From Porphyromonadaceae bacterium UBA7203 (GTDB lineage Bacteria; Bacteroidota; Bacteroidia; Bacteroidales; Muribaculaceae), in NCBI GenBank assembly GCA_002490725.1, contig DKUN01000013.1, forward strand, positions 30,020 through 94,019: a stretch of DNA of 64,000 nucleotides. Direction: 5' to 3'. Under the pieces are notes generated by a model. It did not search any database. It was not told the DNA's origin and was given only the letters and a program-made list of their open reading frames with translations. The translations under genes were made by a program, and so were the position numbers. Of the stretch, positions 8,340 through 16,834 are shown piece by piece; the stretch's first letter is position 1, and the number at the start of each line of letters is the position of its first letter.

Positions 8340-9511
8340 CGCATGGTCGATGCCGGCGATATGCGGGCAATAATCATGGCGGGAATCATCAGCACGAGCC
8401 AGCTCAGAAGCAGCGCGCACGCATTGAGCGTCACGACGGCGACGGCCGTGATTTTCACCGGCACGAAGTCGACGTAATATGATGAAGGGTCGAGCGGAAC
8501 GGCATGGGTGAGAGCCTGGACGGCTATCAGCACAAGGCCCGCTGCATTGCCGATGGCCAGGCCGCGCACAACGAGGCGCTCGGCCATGAGCATGAACACT
8601 TTGCGAATCTGGCCGTTAGTGGCTCCCATCGCTTTTAGCAGCCCTATGGTGCGCACCCTTTCGAGAATTATAATGAACAGCGAGCTCACAAGGGTGAAAG
8701 CGGCTACGAGCCCCATCAGAATCATGATGACGGCCTCGTTGGTGTCAAGCAGCTCAAGCCATGAAAAGAAACTTGCGTCGCTCTGTAGTATGGTGGTGAT
8801 TCCATAGGCCGAGGATAGGCGTCCGCTATAGTGGGCGGTCAGCAGCGACGAGTATATTTCGGAGGCCAATGACTCGATGCGATCGGCAGGAATGTTGCGC
8901 AGGCCTAATGACTGCACATGGCCCGCCGGTATGGACGCGAGCCCCTCAATAAGCGCAGGCGAGCAGAAAACTACCGAGGCGTCATGTTCGCCAAATCCGG
9001 TGTGATAGAGGCTGTCGACCGTCAGGACTCTCACGCGGATGCGGTCGTCGACAAAGAAATATGACGGAATGCGGTCGCCGGGCTTGAGAGAGAGTTTTGC
9101 GGCGATGTTGTCCGATAGAATAACCGCCGTGTCGGCCGGCGGATTATCGGCGAGGCTGCGGAACTCCACGCCCATGAAGTCGTCGGGGGTCTTCAGAATT
9201 GATGGAAGCGACGTGTGGCGCACGATTTCGGCGTCGGCCGGAATGTTTATGGCGCTGATTACTTCGGCCGGGTTGAAGGCCGACGGCCGGTTGTCGGTTG
9301 CATAGCCCGTAATGGTTATGCAGTCGTCAATGCTCATGATGCGACGGGTCACTTCCTGCTTGAAGCCATACATGACGGCCGCTGAGAGCAGCATGACCAT
9401 GATTGACAGCGCCACGCCGGCAACCGCCACGCCTACAGCGGGCGACACTCGCCTGCGCCCTTCGGGCTTCCAGGCGAGCCGCCGGGCCAGAGTCAGTTCA
9501 AATCCCTTCAC
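8330..9511 (-). CDS. FtsX-like ABC transporter permease (LolE/LolC-like)
   Basis: About 393 residues. One membrane helix near the N-terminus (SPAVGVAVAGVALSIMVMLL) precedes a large periplasmic domain (about 50-240), and three more helices near the C-terminus form the FtsX domain. This is the layout of LolC/LolE permeases that extract lipoproteins from the inner membrane, and of related export permeases; no ATPase gene is adjacent. I favour the GTG start at 9511 (VKGFELTLARRLAW), which matches the short N-terminus usual for this family. An ATG at 9541 would add ten residues. The gene overlaps the phosphatase gene upstream (stop 9498) by 14 bases, so the two are probably one transcript. Confidence 0.88.
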   Translation of the reverse strand: MKGFELTLARRLAWKPEGRRRVSPAVGVAVAGVALSIMVMLLSAAVMYGFKQEVTRRIMSIDDCITITGYATDNRPSAFNPAEVISAINIPADAEIVRHTSLPSILKTPDDFMGVEFRSLADNPPADTAVILSDNIAAKLSLKPGDRIPSYFFVDDRIRVRVLTVDSLYHTGFGEHDASVVFCSPALIEGLASIPAGHVQSLGLRNIPADRIESLASEIYSSLLTAHYSGRLSSAYGITTILQSDASFFSWLELLDTNEAVIMILMGLVAAFTLVSSLFIIILERVRTIGLLKAMGATNGQIRKVFMLMAERLVVRGLAIGNAAGLVLIAVQALTHAVPLDPSSYYVDFVPVKITAVAVVTLNACALLLSWLVLMIPAMIIARISPASTMRYE

Positions 9512-9998
9512 CGATGGCTGAGTAGAGGTTTTCGCAGGCATCGTCGAGCAGGTCAAGCACCAGCTCGAACCCTTCGGCGCCTTCATAATAGGGGTCGGGC
9601 ACATGGTCGTAGCGGGCGCCGGGCGAGAAGAATTCGGCCATGCCGCGCACCTTGCGTGCGGCCTCGACCGATGGAGCCAGCGCGCGCAGATTGCGCAGGT
9701 TTGAAGCGTCCATGCCGATAATCAGGTCGAAGTTGTCGAAGTCGTCGACCTTGACGCGCCTGCACGAGTGCACCAGATTGATTCCGCGCTCGCGGGCGTG
9801 GACGCGCATGCGGCGGTCAGGCTGCTCGCCTACATGATAGCCGGCCGTGCCGGCCGAGTCGATGACGAAACGGCCGGAGGCGCCGTGGTGCTCAACTGTC
9901 TGTCTGAAAATTGCCTCAGCGGCCGGGCTGCGGCAGATGTTGCCCAGACACACGAACAGGACCCGTGTCTGCGGCTTCTGCATTTTTTCTCCATTCAT
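9498..9998 (-). CDS. Low-molecular-weight protein-tyrosine phosphatase
   Basis: A 166-residue cytoplasmic phosphatase. The P-loop CLGNICRS carries the nucleophile Cys17 and Arg23, and DPYY near residue 130 supplies the general acid Asp. Bacterial members often control tyrosine-phosphorylated proteins of polysaccharide export, but no tyrosine kinase is nearby. The start ATG at 9998 lies five bases after a TAACTTTG element on the minus strand; a second in-frame ATG at 9983 is possible. It is divergent from rlmN and co-directional with the FtsX-like permease. Confidence 0.93.
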   Translation of the reverse strand: MNGEKMQKPQTRVLFVCLGNICRSPAAEAIFRQTVEHHGASGRFVIDSAGTAGYHVGEQPDRRMRVHARERGINLVHSCRRVKVDDFDNFDLIIGMDASNLRNLRALAPSVEAARKVRGMAEFFSPGARYDHVPDPYYEGAEGFELVLDLLDDACENLYSAIGEGI

Positions 9999-10003
9999 AT
10001 CTG

Positions 10004-10011
10004 CAAAGTTA
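10004..10011 (-). promoter_or_regulatory. Promoter -7 element of the phosphatase-permease pair
   Basis: TAACTTTG on the minus strand, consensus TAnnTTTG, five bases before the ATG at 9998. No clear -33 element. It points away from the rlmN promoter 13 bases to the right. Confidence 0.6.
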
Positions 10012-10024
10012 CGGAAAAAAATCG

Positions 10025-10032
10025 TAATTTTG
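10025..10032 (+). promoter_or_regulatory. Promoter -7 element of rlmN
   Basis: TAATTTTG, consensus TAnnTTTG, six bases before the rlmN ATG at 10039, which again predicts an almost leaderless transcript. Confidence 0.6.
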
Positions 10033-10038
10033 CGGTAT

Positions 10039-11070
10039 ATGGAAAAGAAGAAACTACTTGGAATGACGCCCGGTCAGCTGCGCGAGGTAGCTGCGGAATG
10101 TGGCTTGCCGCCGTTTGCGGCCAAGCAGATAGCGCGTCGCCTGTATGTCAACCGTGCTCGTTCGATCGATGAGATGACCGAACTGTCTAAGCGTGGCCGC
10201 GAGATGCTGGCCGCAAGCTATTGCGTGGGGCTATCGGCTCCCAAGGCCGAGGCCCGCAGCGCAGACGGCACGGTGAAGTGTCTGTTTGAGGGCAAGGGAG
10301 GCCGCGACGTCGAGGCCGTTTATATTCCCGACAGGGAGCGCGCCACGCTTTGCGTTTCGTCGCAGGCGGGGTGCAAGATGGGGTGTCGATTCTGCATGAC
10401 CGGCCGCCAGGGATTTCACGGCAATCTGGAGCCGAGCGACATTATCAATCAGATTTTCAGCATTCCGCAGTCTGAGTCGCTGACCAACATAGTGTTCATG
10501 GGAATGGGCGAGCCGCTCGATAATCTCGACGCCGTGCTGACGTCGATTGAAGTTCTGACCGCCCCATGGGGATTGGGCTGGAGTCCGAAGCGCATAACGG
10601 TTTCGAGCATCGGCAAGCTCGCCGAACTCAAGCGTCTGCTCGATGAAACGAAGGTGCATGTGGCCATCAGCGTCCACGCCCCCTTCTCCGACGAGCGCGC
10701 CGAACTGATGCCGGTCGAGAAGGTCTGGCCCGTGGCCGAGGTCATAGAGCTGCTGCGCGGCTATGATTTTGCACATCAGCGACGGCTCACACTGGAGTAT
10801 ATAGTGTGGCGCGGGCTGAACGATGATCTGCGCCATGCCGACGCGCTGGCGCGACTGGTGCGCGGCGTTGACTGCCGCGTGAACCTGATACGTTACCATT
10901 CGCTGCCCGACGGCGACTTGCAGACGGCTTCGGAACAGACCATGACAGCGTTTCGCGACCGCCTGAACTCTCACGGAGTAACCGCCACAATCCGCGCCAG
11001 CCGCGGCGAGGATATTCAGGCCGCGTGCGGCATGCTTGCCGGCGAGGCCAAAAGACAGGAGGGTGAGTAA
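10039..11070 (+). CDS. rlmN: 23S rRNA (adenine2503-C2)-methyltransferase RlmN
   Basis: A 343-residue radical SAM enzyme that methylates C2 of A2503 in 23S rRNA and A37 in some tRNAs. The cluster motif is Cys112, Cys116 and Cys119 (CKMGCRFC), followed by FMGMGEPL, and the second catalytic cysteine lies near the C-terminus in IQAACGML. Cfr-type enzymes share this fold, but length and context favour the housekeeping RlmN. The frame is open far upstream, but homology begins at 10039 and a promoter element sits immediately before it. The stop overlaps the ATG of the following glycosyltransferase by one base (TAATG). Confidence 0.96.
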   Translation: MEKKKLLGMTPGQLREVAAECGLPPFAAKQIARRLYVNRARSIDEMTELSKRGREMLAASYCVGLSAPKAEARSADGTVKCLFEGKGGRDVEAVYIPDRERATLCVSSQAGCKMGCRFCMTGRQGFHGNLEPSDIINQIFSIPQSESLTNIVFMGMGEPLDNLDAVLTSIEVLTAPWGLGWSPKRITVSSIGKLAELKRLLDETKVHVAISVHAPFSDERAELMPVEKVWPVAEVIELLRGYDFAHQRRLTLEYIVWRGLNDDLRHADALARLVRGVDCRVNLIRYHSLPDGDLQTASEQTMTAFRDRLNSHGVTATIRASRGEDIQAACGMLAGEAKRQEGE

Positions 11071-11924
11071 TGATAACTGTGGTCATTCCAGTCAGGAATC
11101 GTGCCGAAATCGTGGTGCGCACGCTCGACTCGATTGCGGCTCAGACCCTGGCGCCCGACGCCGTGGTGCTGGTCGATAATGCTTCGACCGACAATAGCCT
11201 CGCCGTTCTGCACGGCTGGGCCGAGTCGCGTCCGTCGGTCGAGGTTATCGAGGAGTTGCGCCCAGGAGCGGCGCGTGCGCGTAATGCCGGACTGGAACGG
11301 GTAAAGTCGCCCTATGTCATGTTTTTCGACAGCGACGACGTCATGCCCCGACGTCACATAGAGCAGGTTACGGCCGGCCTTAAGAGTGCGGGCCTGCCTG
11401 ATGTCGGCGCGTTCGACATGGAACTTATCGGATTCGACGGCGTGAAGTCGATGAAGCCGTTTCGCCGTGGCGACGCCATGAAGATGCACATTTTTCACTC
11501 AACGCTGTCGACTCTGCGATGCGTTGTCAACACGGAGCTGGCGCGCCGTGTGGGGGGCTGGAACAACAATCTCGGGGGGTGGGACGACCTTGAGTTCGGC
11601 GTGCGCCTGCTTGCGGCCAAGCCGACGCTTTCATATCTGCCTCTGGCCGAGCCTGTCATGGCCTTTGCCCAAGTCGAGAGCATCACCGGAGTGGATTTCA
11701 GCTCAAAGGCGGGCGAGTGGGAACGCGCGCTCGATGCCTGCGAGGCGACTTTGCGCCACACGCCTTATCGCCGCATGATAGATTATCGGCGTGCCATTCT
11801 TGCGGGGATGTACCGTCGCGAAGGGCACGCCGAACTGGGCCATGGACTGGCCCGCGGTTTTAGAATGAAGTTGATTGAACGCTACGTGGCCATGGGAGGC
11901 CGCGGCGTCGCTTATCTGGCGTAG
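11070..11924 (+). CDS. Glycosyltransferase family 2
   Basis: A 284-residue GT-A fold enzyme. The N-terminal strand-loop VVIPVRNRAE and VLVDNASTD bind the nucleotide sugar, and FFDSDD at about 88-93 is the metal-binding DxD motif. No membrane helix follows, so it is probably cytoplasmic or peripheral. Acceptor and donor cannot be inferred. It is coupled to rlmN by a one-base overlap, an arrangement that need not mean shared function, and it converges on typA. Confidence 0.88.
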   Translation: MITVVIPVRNRAEIVVRTLDSIAAQTLAPDAVVLVDNASTDNSLAVLHGWAESRPSVEVIEELRPGAARARNAGLERVKSPYVMFFDSDDVMPRRHIEQVTAGLKSAGLPDVGAFDMELIGFDGVKSMKPFRRGDAMKMHIFHSTLSTLRCVVNTELARRVGGWNNNLGGWDDLEFGVRLLAAKPTLSYLPLAEPVMAFAQVESITGVDFSSKAGEWERALDACEATLRHTPYRRMIDYRRAILAGMYRREGHAELGHGLARGFRMKLIERYVAMGGRGVAYLA

Positions 11925-11957
11925 ACGCGCGCCGCGCTTTATCAGCGCGCGGCGCGT
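11925..11957. terminator. GC-rich inverted repeat between convergent genes
   Basis: A very GC-rich imperfect inverted repeat (GCGCGCCGCGC against GCGCGCGGCGC) spans the short gap between the glycosyltransferase stop and the end of typA. It could stop transcription in both directions. The pairing has a small bulge and no U-tract. Confidence 0.35.
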
Positions 11958-13741
11958 TTGCGCTCAAGCTCGTCGAGAATGATTTTGCGCAGACGGATGT
12001 GGTGAGGGGTAACCTCGACATATTCGTCTTCCTTGATGTATTCGAGCGCTTCTTCGAGCGAGAATACGACCGGCGGAACGATGCGCGCCTTGTCGTCGGC
12101 GCCGCTCGCACGCATGTTGGTGAGTTTTTTCGATTTGGTAACGTTGACAACGATGTCGTTGTCTTTGGCGTTCTCGCCAACGACCTGGCCGGCATATACT
12201 TCCTCCTGGGGGAAGATGAAGAAGCGTCCGCGGTCCTGGAGCTTGTCGATTGCGTAGGCGAAGGCTGTGCCGCTCTCCATGGCGATGAGCGAGCCGTTGG
12301 TGCGGCGTTCGATGTCGCCCTTCCAGGGCTGGTATTCGAGGAAGCGGTGGGCCATGATGGCTTCGCCTGCCGATGCGGTGAGCACGTTGTTGCGCAGGCC
12401 GATGATGCCACGCGAGGGAATGTGGAATTCCATGTGCACACGGTCGGTGCCCTGGGCGTTCATCGATACCATTTCGCCCTTGCGTCGGGTAACCATGTCG
12501 ATGATTTTGCTCGAGTACTCTTCGGTCACGTTGACTGTGAGCAGTTCGACGGGTTCGCATTTCATTCCGTCGATTTCCTTGATGATAACCTGCGGCTGGC
12601 CTACCTGGAGTTCATAGCCTTCGCGGCGCATCGTTTCAATGAGTACCGAAAGGTGGAGCACACCGCGGCCAAACACGGTCCATACATCCTCGTTGTTGGC
12701 TTTTTCGACGCGTAGCGCCAGGTTACGGTCAAGTTCGCGCGTCAGGCGGTCGCCGATGTGGCGCGAGGTCACATATTTGCCGTCCTTGCCGAAGAATGGC
12801 GAGTCATTGATGGTGAAGGTCATTGACATGGTCGGCTCGTCGATTGCGATTCGGGGCAGGGCCTCGGCTGCAGAGGGGTCGGCCACGGTGTCGCCGATTT
12901 CGAAGTTTTCAATGCCGACCAGCGCGCAGATATCGCCCGAGTTGACCTCGCTGACCTTTTTGCGCCCCATGCCTTCGAAGGTGTGGAGTTCTTTGATGCG
13001 CTGCTTGACGGTCGAGCCGTCTTTTTTTATGAGCACTATGTCCTGGCCCTCGCGGAAGCTGCCGCGGTGAACGCGGCCCACGGCGATACGGCCCACATAG
13101 CTCGAGAAGTCGAGCGAGGTGATAAGCATCTGCGATGCGCCCTCGTGGGTTACAGGTTCGGGAATGTACTCGATGATAGCGTCGAGAAGGGGCAGAATAT
13201 TGTCGGTAGGCTTGCTCCAGTCGGTGCTCATCCAGCCCTGTTTGGCCGAGCCGTAGATTGTCGGGAAGTCGAGCTGGTCTTCCGTAGCGTTGAGCGAGAA
13301 CATCAGGTCGAACACCATTTCCTGCACCTCGTCGGGGCGGCAGTTGGGTTTGTCGACCTTGTTGATTACAACAACGGGTTTCAGGCCCATGCGGATTGCC
13401 TTTTCGAGCACGAAGCGCGTCTGTGGCATCGGGCCCTCGAAGGCGTCGACCAGCAGCAGGCATCCGTCGGCCATGTTGAGCACACGCTCGACCTCGCCGC
13501 CGAAGTCAGCGTGTCCGGGGGTGTCGATAATGTTGATTTTGTAGCCTTTATAGTCGATCGAAACATTCTTTGACAGGATTGTTATGCCTCGCTCGCGCTC
13601 CAGGTCGTTATTGTCAAGAATTAGTTCGCCTGTGGTCTGATTGTCGCGAAAGAGGTGCCCGGCCATCAGCATCTTGTCTACTACGGTAGTCTTGCCGTGG
13701 TCGACGTGGGCAATGATGGCAATGTTTCTGATTTTCTGCAT
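11942..13741 (-). CDS. typA: Ribosome-associated GTPase TypA/BipA
   Basis: A translational GTPase of 599 residues, the normal length. G1 is AHVDHGKTT at about 11-19, G3 lies around DTPGHADFGGE, and G4 is NKVDKP; domains of the EF-G type follow, with the BipA-specific C-terminal domain. It binds the ribosome and helps assembly of the large subunit under stress or cold. Its promoter is well placed (TTG, 19 bases, TAACTTTG at 13773-13780), leaving a leader of roughly 25 bases. Confidence 0.97.
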   Translation of the reverse strand: MQKIRNIAIIAHVDHGKTTVVDKMLMAGHLFRDNQTTGELILDNNDLERERGITILSKNVSIDYKGYKINIIDTPGHADFGGEVERVLNMADGCLLLVDAFEGPMPQTRFVLEKAIRMGLKPVVVINKVDKPNCRPDEVQEMVFDLMFSLNATEDQLDFPTIYGSAKQGWMSTDWSKPTDNILPLLDAIIEYIPEPVTHEGASQMLITSLDFSSYVGRIAVGRVHRGSFREGQDIVLIKKDGSTVKQRIKELHTFEGMGRKKVSEVNSGDICALVGIENFEIGDTVADPSAAEALPRIAIDEPTMSMTFTINDSPFFGKDGKYVTSRHIGDRLTRELDRNLALRVEKANNEDVWTVFGRGVLHLSVLIETMRREGYELQVGQPQVIIKEIDGMKCEPVELLTVNVTEEYSSKIIDMVTRRKGEMVSMNAQGTDRVHMEFHIPSRGIIGLRNNVLTASAGEAIMAHRFLEYQPWKGDIERRTNGSLIAMESGTAFAYAIDKLQDRGRFFIFPQEEVYAGQVVGENAKDNDIVVNVTKSKKLTNMRASGADDKARIVPPVVFSLEEALEYIKEDEYVEVTPHHIRLRKIILDELERKRAAR

Positions 13742-13772
13742 ATAACGTGAATTTATGTCCGTTTTAAGGCCA

Positions 13773-13780
13773 CAAAGTTA
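13773..13780 (-). promoter_or_regulatory. Promoter -7 element of typA
   Basis: TAACTTTG on the minus strand, with TTG at 13802-13800 and a 19-base spacer. Confidence 0.7.
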
Positions 13781-13802
13781 CGAAAAATTACCGAGAATAC
13801 AA

Positions 13803-15272
13803 TCAGAATTTGTCGAAGACGCCGTCTTCCCAAAGACCTTTGTTGGGGTCGGAGTTGATATATTCGATGCGGTTTTCTACCCAGTTGCGCAGAGTCAGCA
13901 CGTTGGTGTCGAAATTCTTATACTGGCCGCGGGTCAGGCCTTGGGCGTTGGCCGAGGGACGCAGCGATTCGGCGTATGCGTCGAACGCCTGCCAGAAGGC
14001 CTCGCGACGGTTGTTGTAGAAGTCGTCCCACACTTCTTTGAAGCGCTTCTGGAAAGCCTGTGTCTTGCAGAGTTTGTAGAAGAACACGCCCGCGCGTCCG
14101 TCGTTTGCGCCGTTGCTTGCGGTCTGGAACCCGAGAAGGGGGTTTTCGTAGGTGGGATACCACTCCCAATTCCATGAACCCGGGGTCTGGCCCTTGCTGT
14201 AGGTGGGGCTGTAGCCGAAGGCCCAGTCAAAGTCCCAGCACGGACCGAAATACCATTTGCCACCTTCGGTTTTATATATATACACGCTTTTGGGATGGTC
14301 GATTTCCTGGTTGCAGCATATGTTGAACACCATGATGTAGCGTACGAGCGACTCGATGTCGCATGCCTGGAAAATGGCGCTTTCGTTGCCGCCGTCGACC
14401 GTAGAGAGGAAGCTGTCGAAATCGTCGCGCCACTTCTGTTGCCAGTTTTTGGCCTCGGTGGGGTCGGTTGGTGCATCGGGATCTTTGACTTTTACGGGAA
14501 GGAAATATCCGTTGGCGCTGTCGAAATAGCCCGATTCCCAATATATCTCGTCGCTTTTGACGGCGTTGTTGTCGAGTTCGAGCATGATGGAGCGCGCCTC
14601 GTCAACGGCCGGCAGGTCTACCGAACCGTTGTTGAAGCCGACTTTCTCGGTCAGCATGTAGGAGCCCTTATAGATGTTGTTGAGGTATACGTCGACCGGT
14701 TCGGCGTAGTTGATCCACGGCATCTCGATGATTTGGCCGAAGTTGAAGGCCACGAAGTTGCGCATCATCGATTCGTCGATGTAGTTGGCGAGCAGAACGA
14801 AGTTCTTGGCCTTTTTGGGAAGCAGCATGCGCTGTTTGACGTCGAATTTCAGACGATAAGGCTTTTTGTCATATCCCCAGGTAGAGTTGCCTCGTCCGCG
14901 GATGCGCACCCGCTGGGTGAAGTCGTCTTGCCATCCGCGGCCGAAGAAGTTGATGGTCGCGTCGAGATAAGTGGTCTTCGATGTGATTTCGGTGACGCTG
15001 CTGTCGTCGGTGTTGATATGGAGCGCGGCGACGTTGGGGCCGATTCTGAAGAAGTCCATGCTCGAACCGTAGGCCACGGTGTTGCCTTCGGGAGTGTTGA
15101 CAATCATCGAGCCGGTGGTTTCGTCGAAGGTGATGTCGAGCACTTCCGACATGTCGAATGTCTGGTAGCTGTTGCCATCGGGATAGTATATATGGAGCCA
15201 GGGGTCCTGGGCGTGGGCCACGAGCCCTGAAACTACGAGGAGCGAGGCTAAGGCTTTGCGAATGATGTTCAT
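13803..15272 (-). CDS. Secreted CotH kinase family protein
   Basis: A 489-residue protein with a signal peptide (about 1-21, cleaved after AHA) and a CotH kinase domain over most of its length. Visible family motifs are RGRGNSTWGYDKKPYRLKF, the short MMRNFVAF segment, and FGPCWDFDWAFGY, whose acidic residues bind metal and nucleotide in CotH proteins. In spore formers CotH phosphorylates coat proteins; in Bacteroidales such proteins are exported, and the substrate is unknown. The gene begins three bases after the stop of the discoidin-like gene, so the two probably form one transcript and may act together at the cell surface. Confidence 0.88.
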   Translation of the reverse strand: MNIIRKALASLLVVSGLVAHAQDPWLHIYYPDGNSYQTFDMSEVLDITFDETTGSMIVNTPEGNTVAYGSSMDFFRIGPNVAALHINTDDSSVTEITSKTTYLDATINFFGRGWQDDFTQRVRIRGRGNSTWGYDKKPYRLKFDVKQRMLLPKKAKNFVLLANYIDESMMRNFVAFNFGQIIEMPWINYAEPVDVYLNNIYKGSYMLTEKVGFNNGSVDLPAVDEARSIMLELDNNAVKSDEIYWESGYFDSANGYFLPVKVKDPDAPTDPTEAKNWQQKWRDDFDSFLSTVDGGNESAIFQACDIESLVRYIMVFNICCNQEIDHPKSVYIYKTEGGKWYFGPCWDFDWAFGYSPTYSKGQTPGSWNWEWYPTYENPLLGFQTASNGANDGRAGVFFYKLCKTQAFQKRFKEVWDDFYNNRREAFWQAFDAYAESLRPSANAQGLTRGQYKNFDTNVLTLRNWVENRIEYINSDPNKGLWEDGVFDKF

Positions 15273-15275
15273 GGC

Positions 15276-16667
15276 TTAAAGAATTATTTTCAGGGTTGTG
15301 GTGTTGACGTTGAGCAGGTAGACTCCGCGGCCGAGGGCGCCGGTGTTGATTACGGCGGTGCCCGATGGGCTGACAGCGGCGGTCACGACGGTGATGCCGG
15401 TGGTGTTGATGAGGCTGACGGTGTTGGCGTCGGTGATGCCGCCGACTGTGAGGCGGCCTTCGCTGTGGCTCAGGGTCAGGGTGTGGCAGTCGGCTGCGAC
15501 GCTTTCAATCGCACCCGATTCGCCGAGTGTCCAGTTGAAGTCGGTTGCTTCAGACCTTGCTCCGTCGGGTTCTATGAAGAGCGACGCGGGAACTCTCATC
15601 GAGTAGTTGCCGTCGGCGGTTGCGGGCAGGTCGGATATGATAAAGCTGTTGCCCGAAGCGAGCAGGGGCAGCTCAGAGGGCTCGATGGCGCGCATCAGGG
15701 TTGACCCGTGCATGAAGCGGATGGGTTCGTTGATTTCGGGGTTGAGGCGCATGGCCGTGCCGTCTGCGCCCGACAGAGTAACGCTGCCCAGATGGTCGGT
15801 CTTGCCGGGAGCGGGAGAGGCGGTCAGGCCGAACGTGGCGGTGAGCACGTCTTTTTTCGGGCCGATATAGCTTTCATTGCCGAAGTCATAGTTCTCGAAG
15901 TTCATGCGGGCCACTTCGGCGGGAGAGTATTCGATGGTTATGTCGCTGTTCGACATGCGTATGTAACCGTAGCCGGCCGACATGGTCAGTTCGTTGCCGT
16001 TGATGGCGATGCGGTGAGGCGTGGCGGAGCCCATTGGAGTGATTTTGATGGCGTTGAAGCTGCCCGACGAGCCGCCCGACGAGCCGGGCTTGCCCTTGAA
16101 TAGGTTCATTTCGGCGCATGCGGCGGAGTTGGAGTTGGCCGACGTGATGTTGACAAACAGGATGTAGCGTGCGGTCGAGGCTTTTTCGAACTGGATGAAT
16201 TTTTCGTCGGTCGATTCGGCCCATGAGCCTGACTCATCGGGAGCGCCGAGAGCCTGCACTATGGCCGTCACCGAAGAGGCCGGCGTGGATCTCATGTCGT
16301 AGCTGCGCGCATAGACGTAGTATGATGTGCAGGCTGTGTTGGTGGTGTTCTGGCGGGGAGTGAAAGCCAGGCCGTCAAACTCGCTTGTGTCAGAGCCGCG
16401 GTCAATCATTATCCAGTGAGGGTTGGTTCGCTCTGCCGTGCCTGATTCGGCATGGTAGTTCGAGTGCCAGCAGGTGTTGATGTTGTTGTCGTGAATGCCC
16501 TCGAGTCCGGCTATGTCAGGGCTTTCGGCTGCGCAGGTCGAAGAAGCATACCAGGTCCATCCCGAGCGGTCAAGATAGTCTGTGGCATAAGCGTTGGCGC
16601 TGCCGCCGGCGAACACGGCGCCAAGTGCGGCGATAGCCTGCAGATATATTGTCTGAGATTTTTTCAT
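15276..16667 (-). CDS. Secreted discoidin (F5/8 type C)-like protein with T9SS-type C-terminus
   Basis: 463 residues. A signal peptide (about 1-27, ending GGSANA) precedes a region with WTWYASSTCAAE, an ID-NINTCWHSNYH segment and PHWIMIDRG, which together look like an F5/8 type C carbohydrate-binding domain. A Gly/Ser linker (about 190-200) leads to a beta-rich C-terminal half. The last 75 residues (GAIESV onward, ending GRGVYLLNVNTTTLKIIL) resemble a T9SS type A sorting domain. I infer a surface or secreted glycan-binding protein that partners the CotH protein. A promoter lies at 16706-16713. Confidence 0.75.
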   Translation of the reverse strand: MKKSQTIYLQAIAALGAVFAGGSANAYATDYLDRSGWTWYASSTCAAESPDIAGLEGIHDNNINTCWHSNYHAESGTAERTNPHWIMIDRGSDTSEFDGLAFTPRQNTTNTACTSYYVYARSYDMRSTPASSVTAIVQALGAPDESGSWAESTDEKFIQFEKASTARYILFVNITSANSNSAACAEMNLFKGKPGSSGGSSGSFNAIKITPMGSATPHRIAINGNELTMSAGYGYIRMSNSDITIEYSPAEVARMNFENYDFGNESYIGPKKDVLTATFGLTASPAPGKTDHLGSVTLSGADGTAMRLNPEINEPIRFMHGSTLMRAIEPSELPLLASGNSFIISDLPATADGNYSMRVPASLFIEPDGARSEATDFNWTLGESGAIESVAADCHTLTLSHSEGRLTVGGITDANTVSLINTTGITVVTAAVSPSGTAVINTGALGRGVYLLNVNTTTLKIIL

Positions 16668-16705
16668 GATAATGAAAGGTAACTGAGGTATTTGTTTTTA
16701 CGCCT

Positions 16706-16713
16706 CAAAGTTA
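16706..16713 (-). promoter_or_regulatory. Promoter -7 element of the discoidin-CotH pair
   Basis: TAACTTTG on the minus strand with TTG at 16736-16734 and a 20-base spacer; leader of about 35 bases. Confidence 0.7.
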
Positions 16714-16760
16714 CGCAAAAAATCGCTTCTCTGCAATATCTTCGCCCGTGAGAGTGCGAA

Positions 16761-16791
16761 CGACTCCCGCCGGCCAGTCCGGCGGGAGTCG
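16761..16791 (-). terminator. Perfect 13-bp hairpin after the DUF4143 ATPase gene
   Basis: CGACTCCCGCCGG and its exact complement flank a 5-base loop. It lies about 45 bases after the ATPase stop on the minus strand and before the discoidin promoter. There is no U-tract on either strand. Confidence 0.6.
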
Positions 16792-16834
16792 AAAATCAGG
16801 GTCGCGCGTGCTCGCCGAGCTACTCGTTGTCGGA

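Noticed and set aside
7797..8420. PAP2 protein extended to a 454-codon frame
   Set aside because: The extra 208 codons lie antisense to folA and upstream of the likely promoter at 7801-7808.
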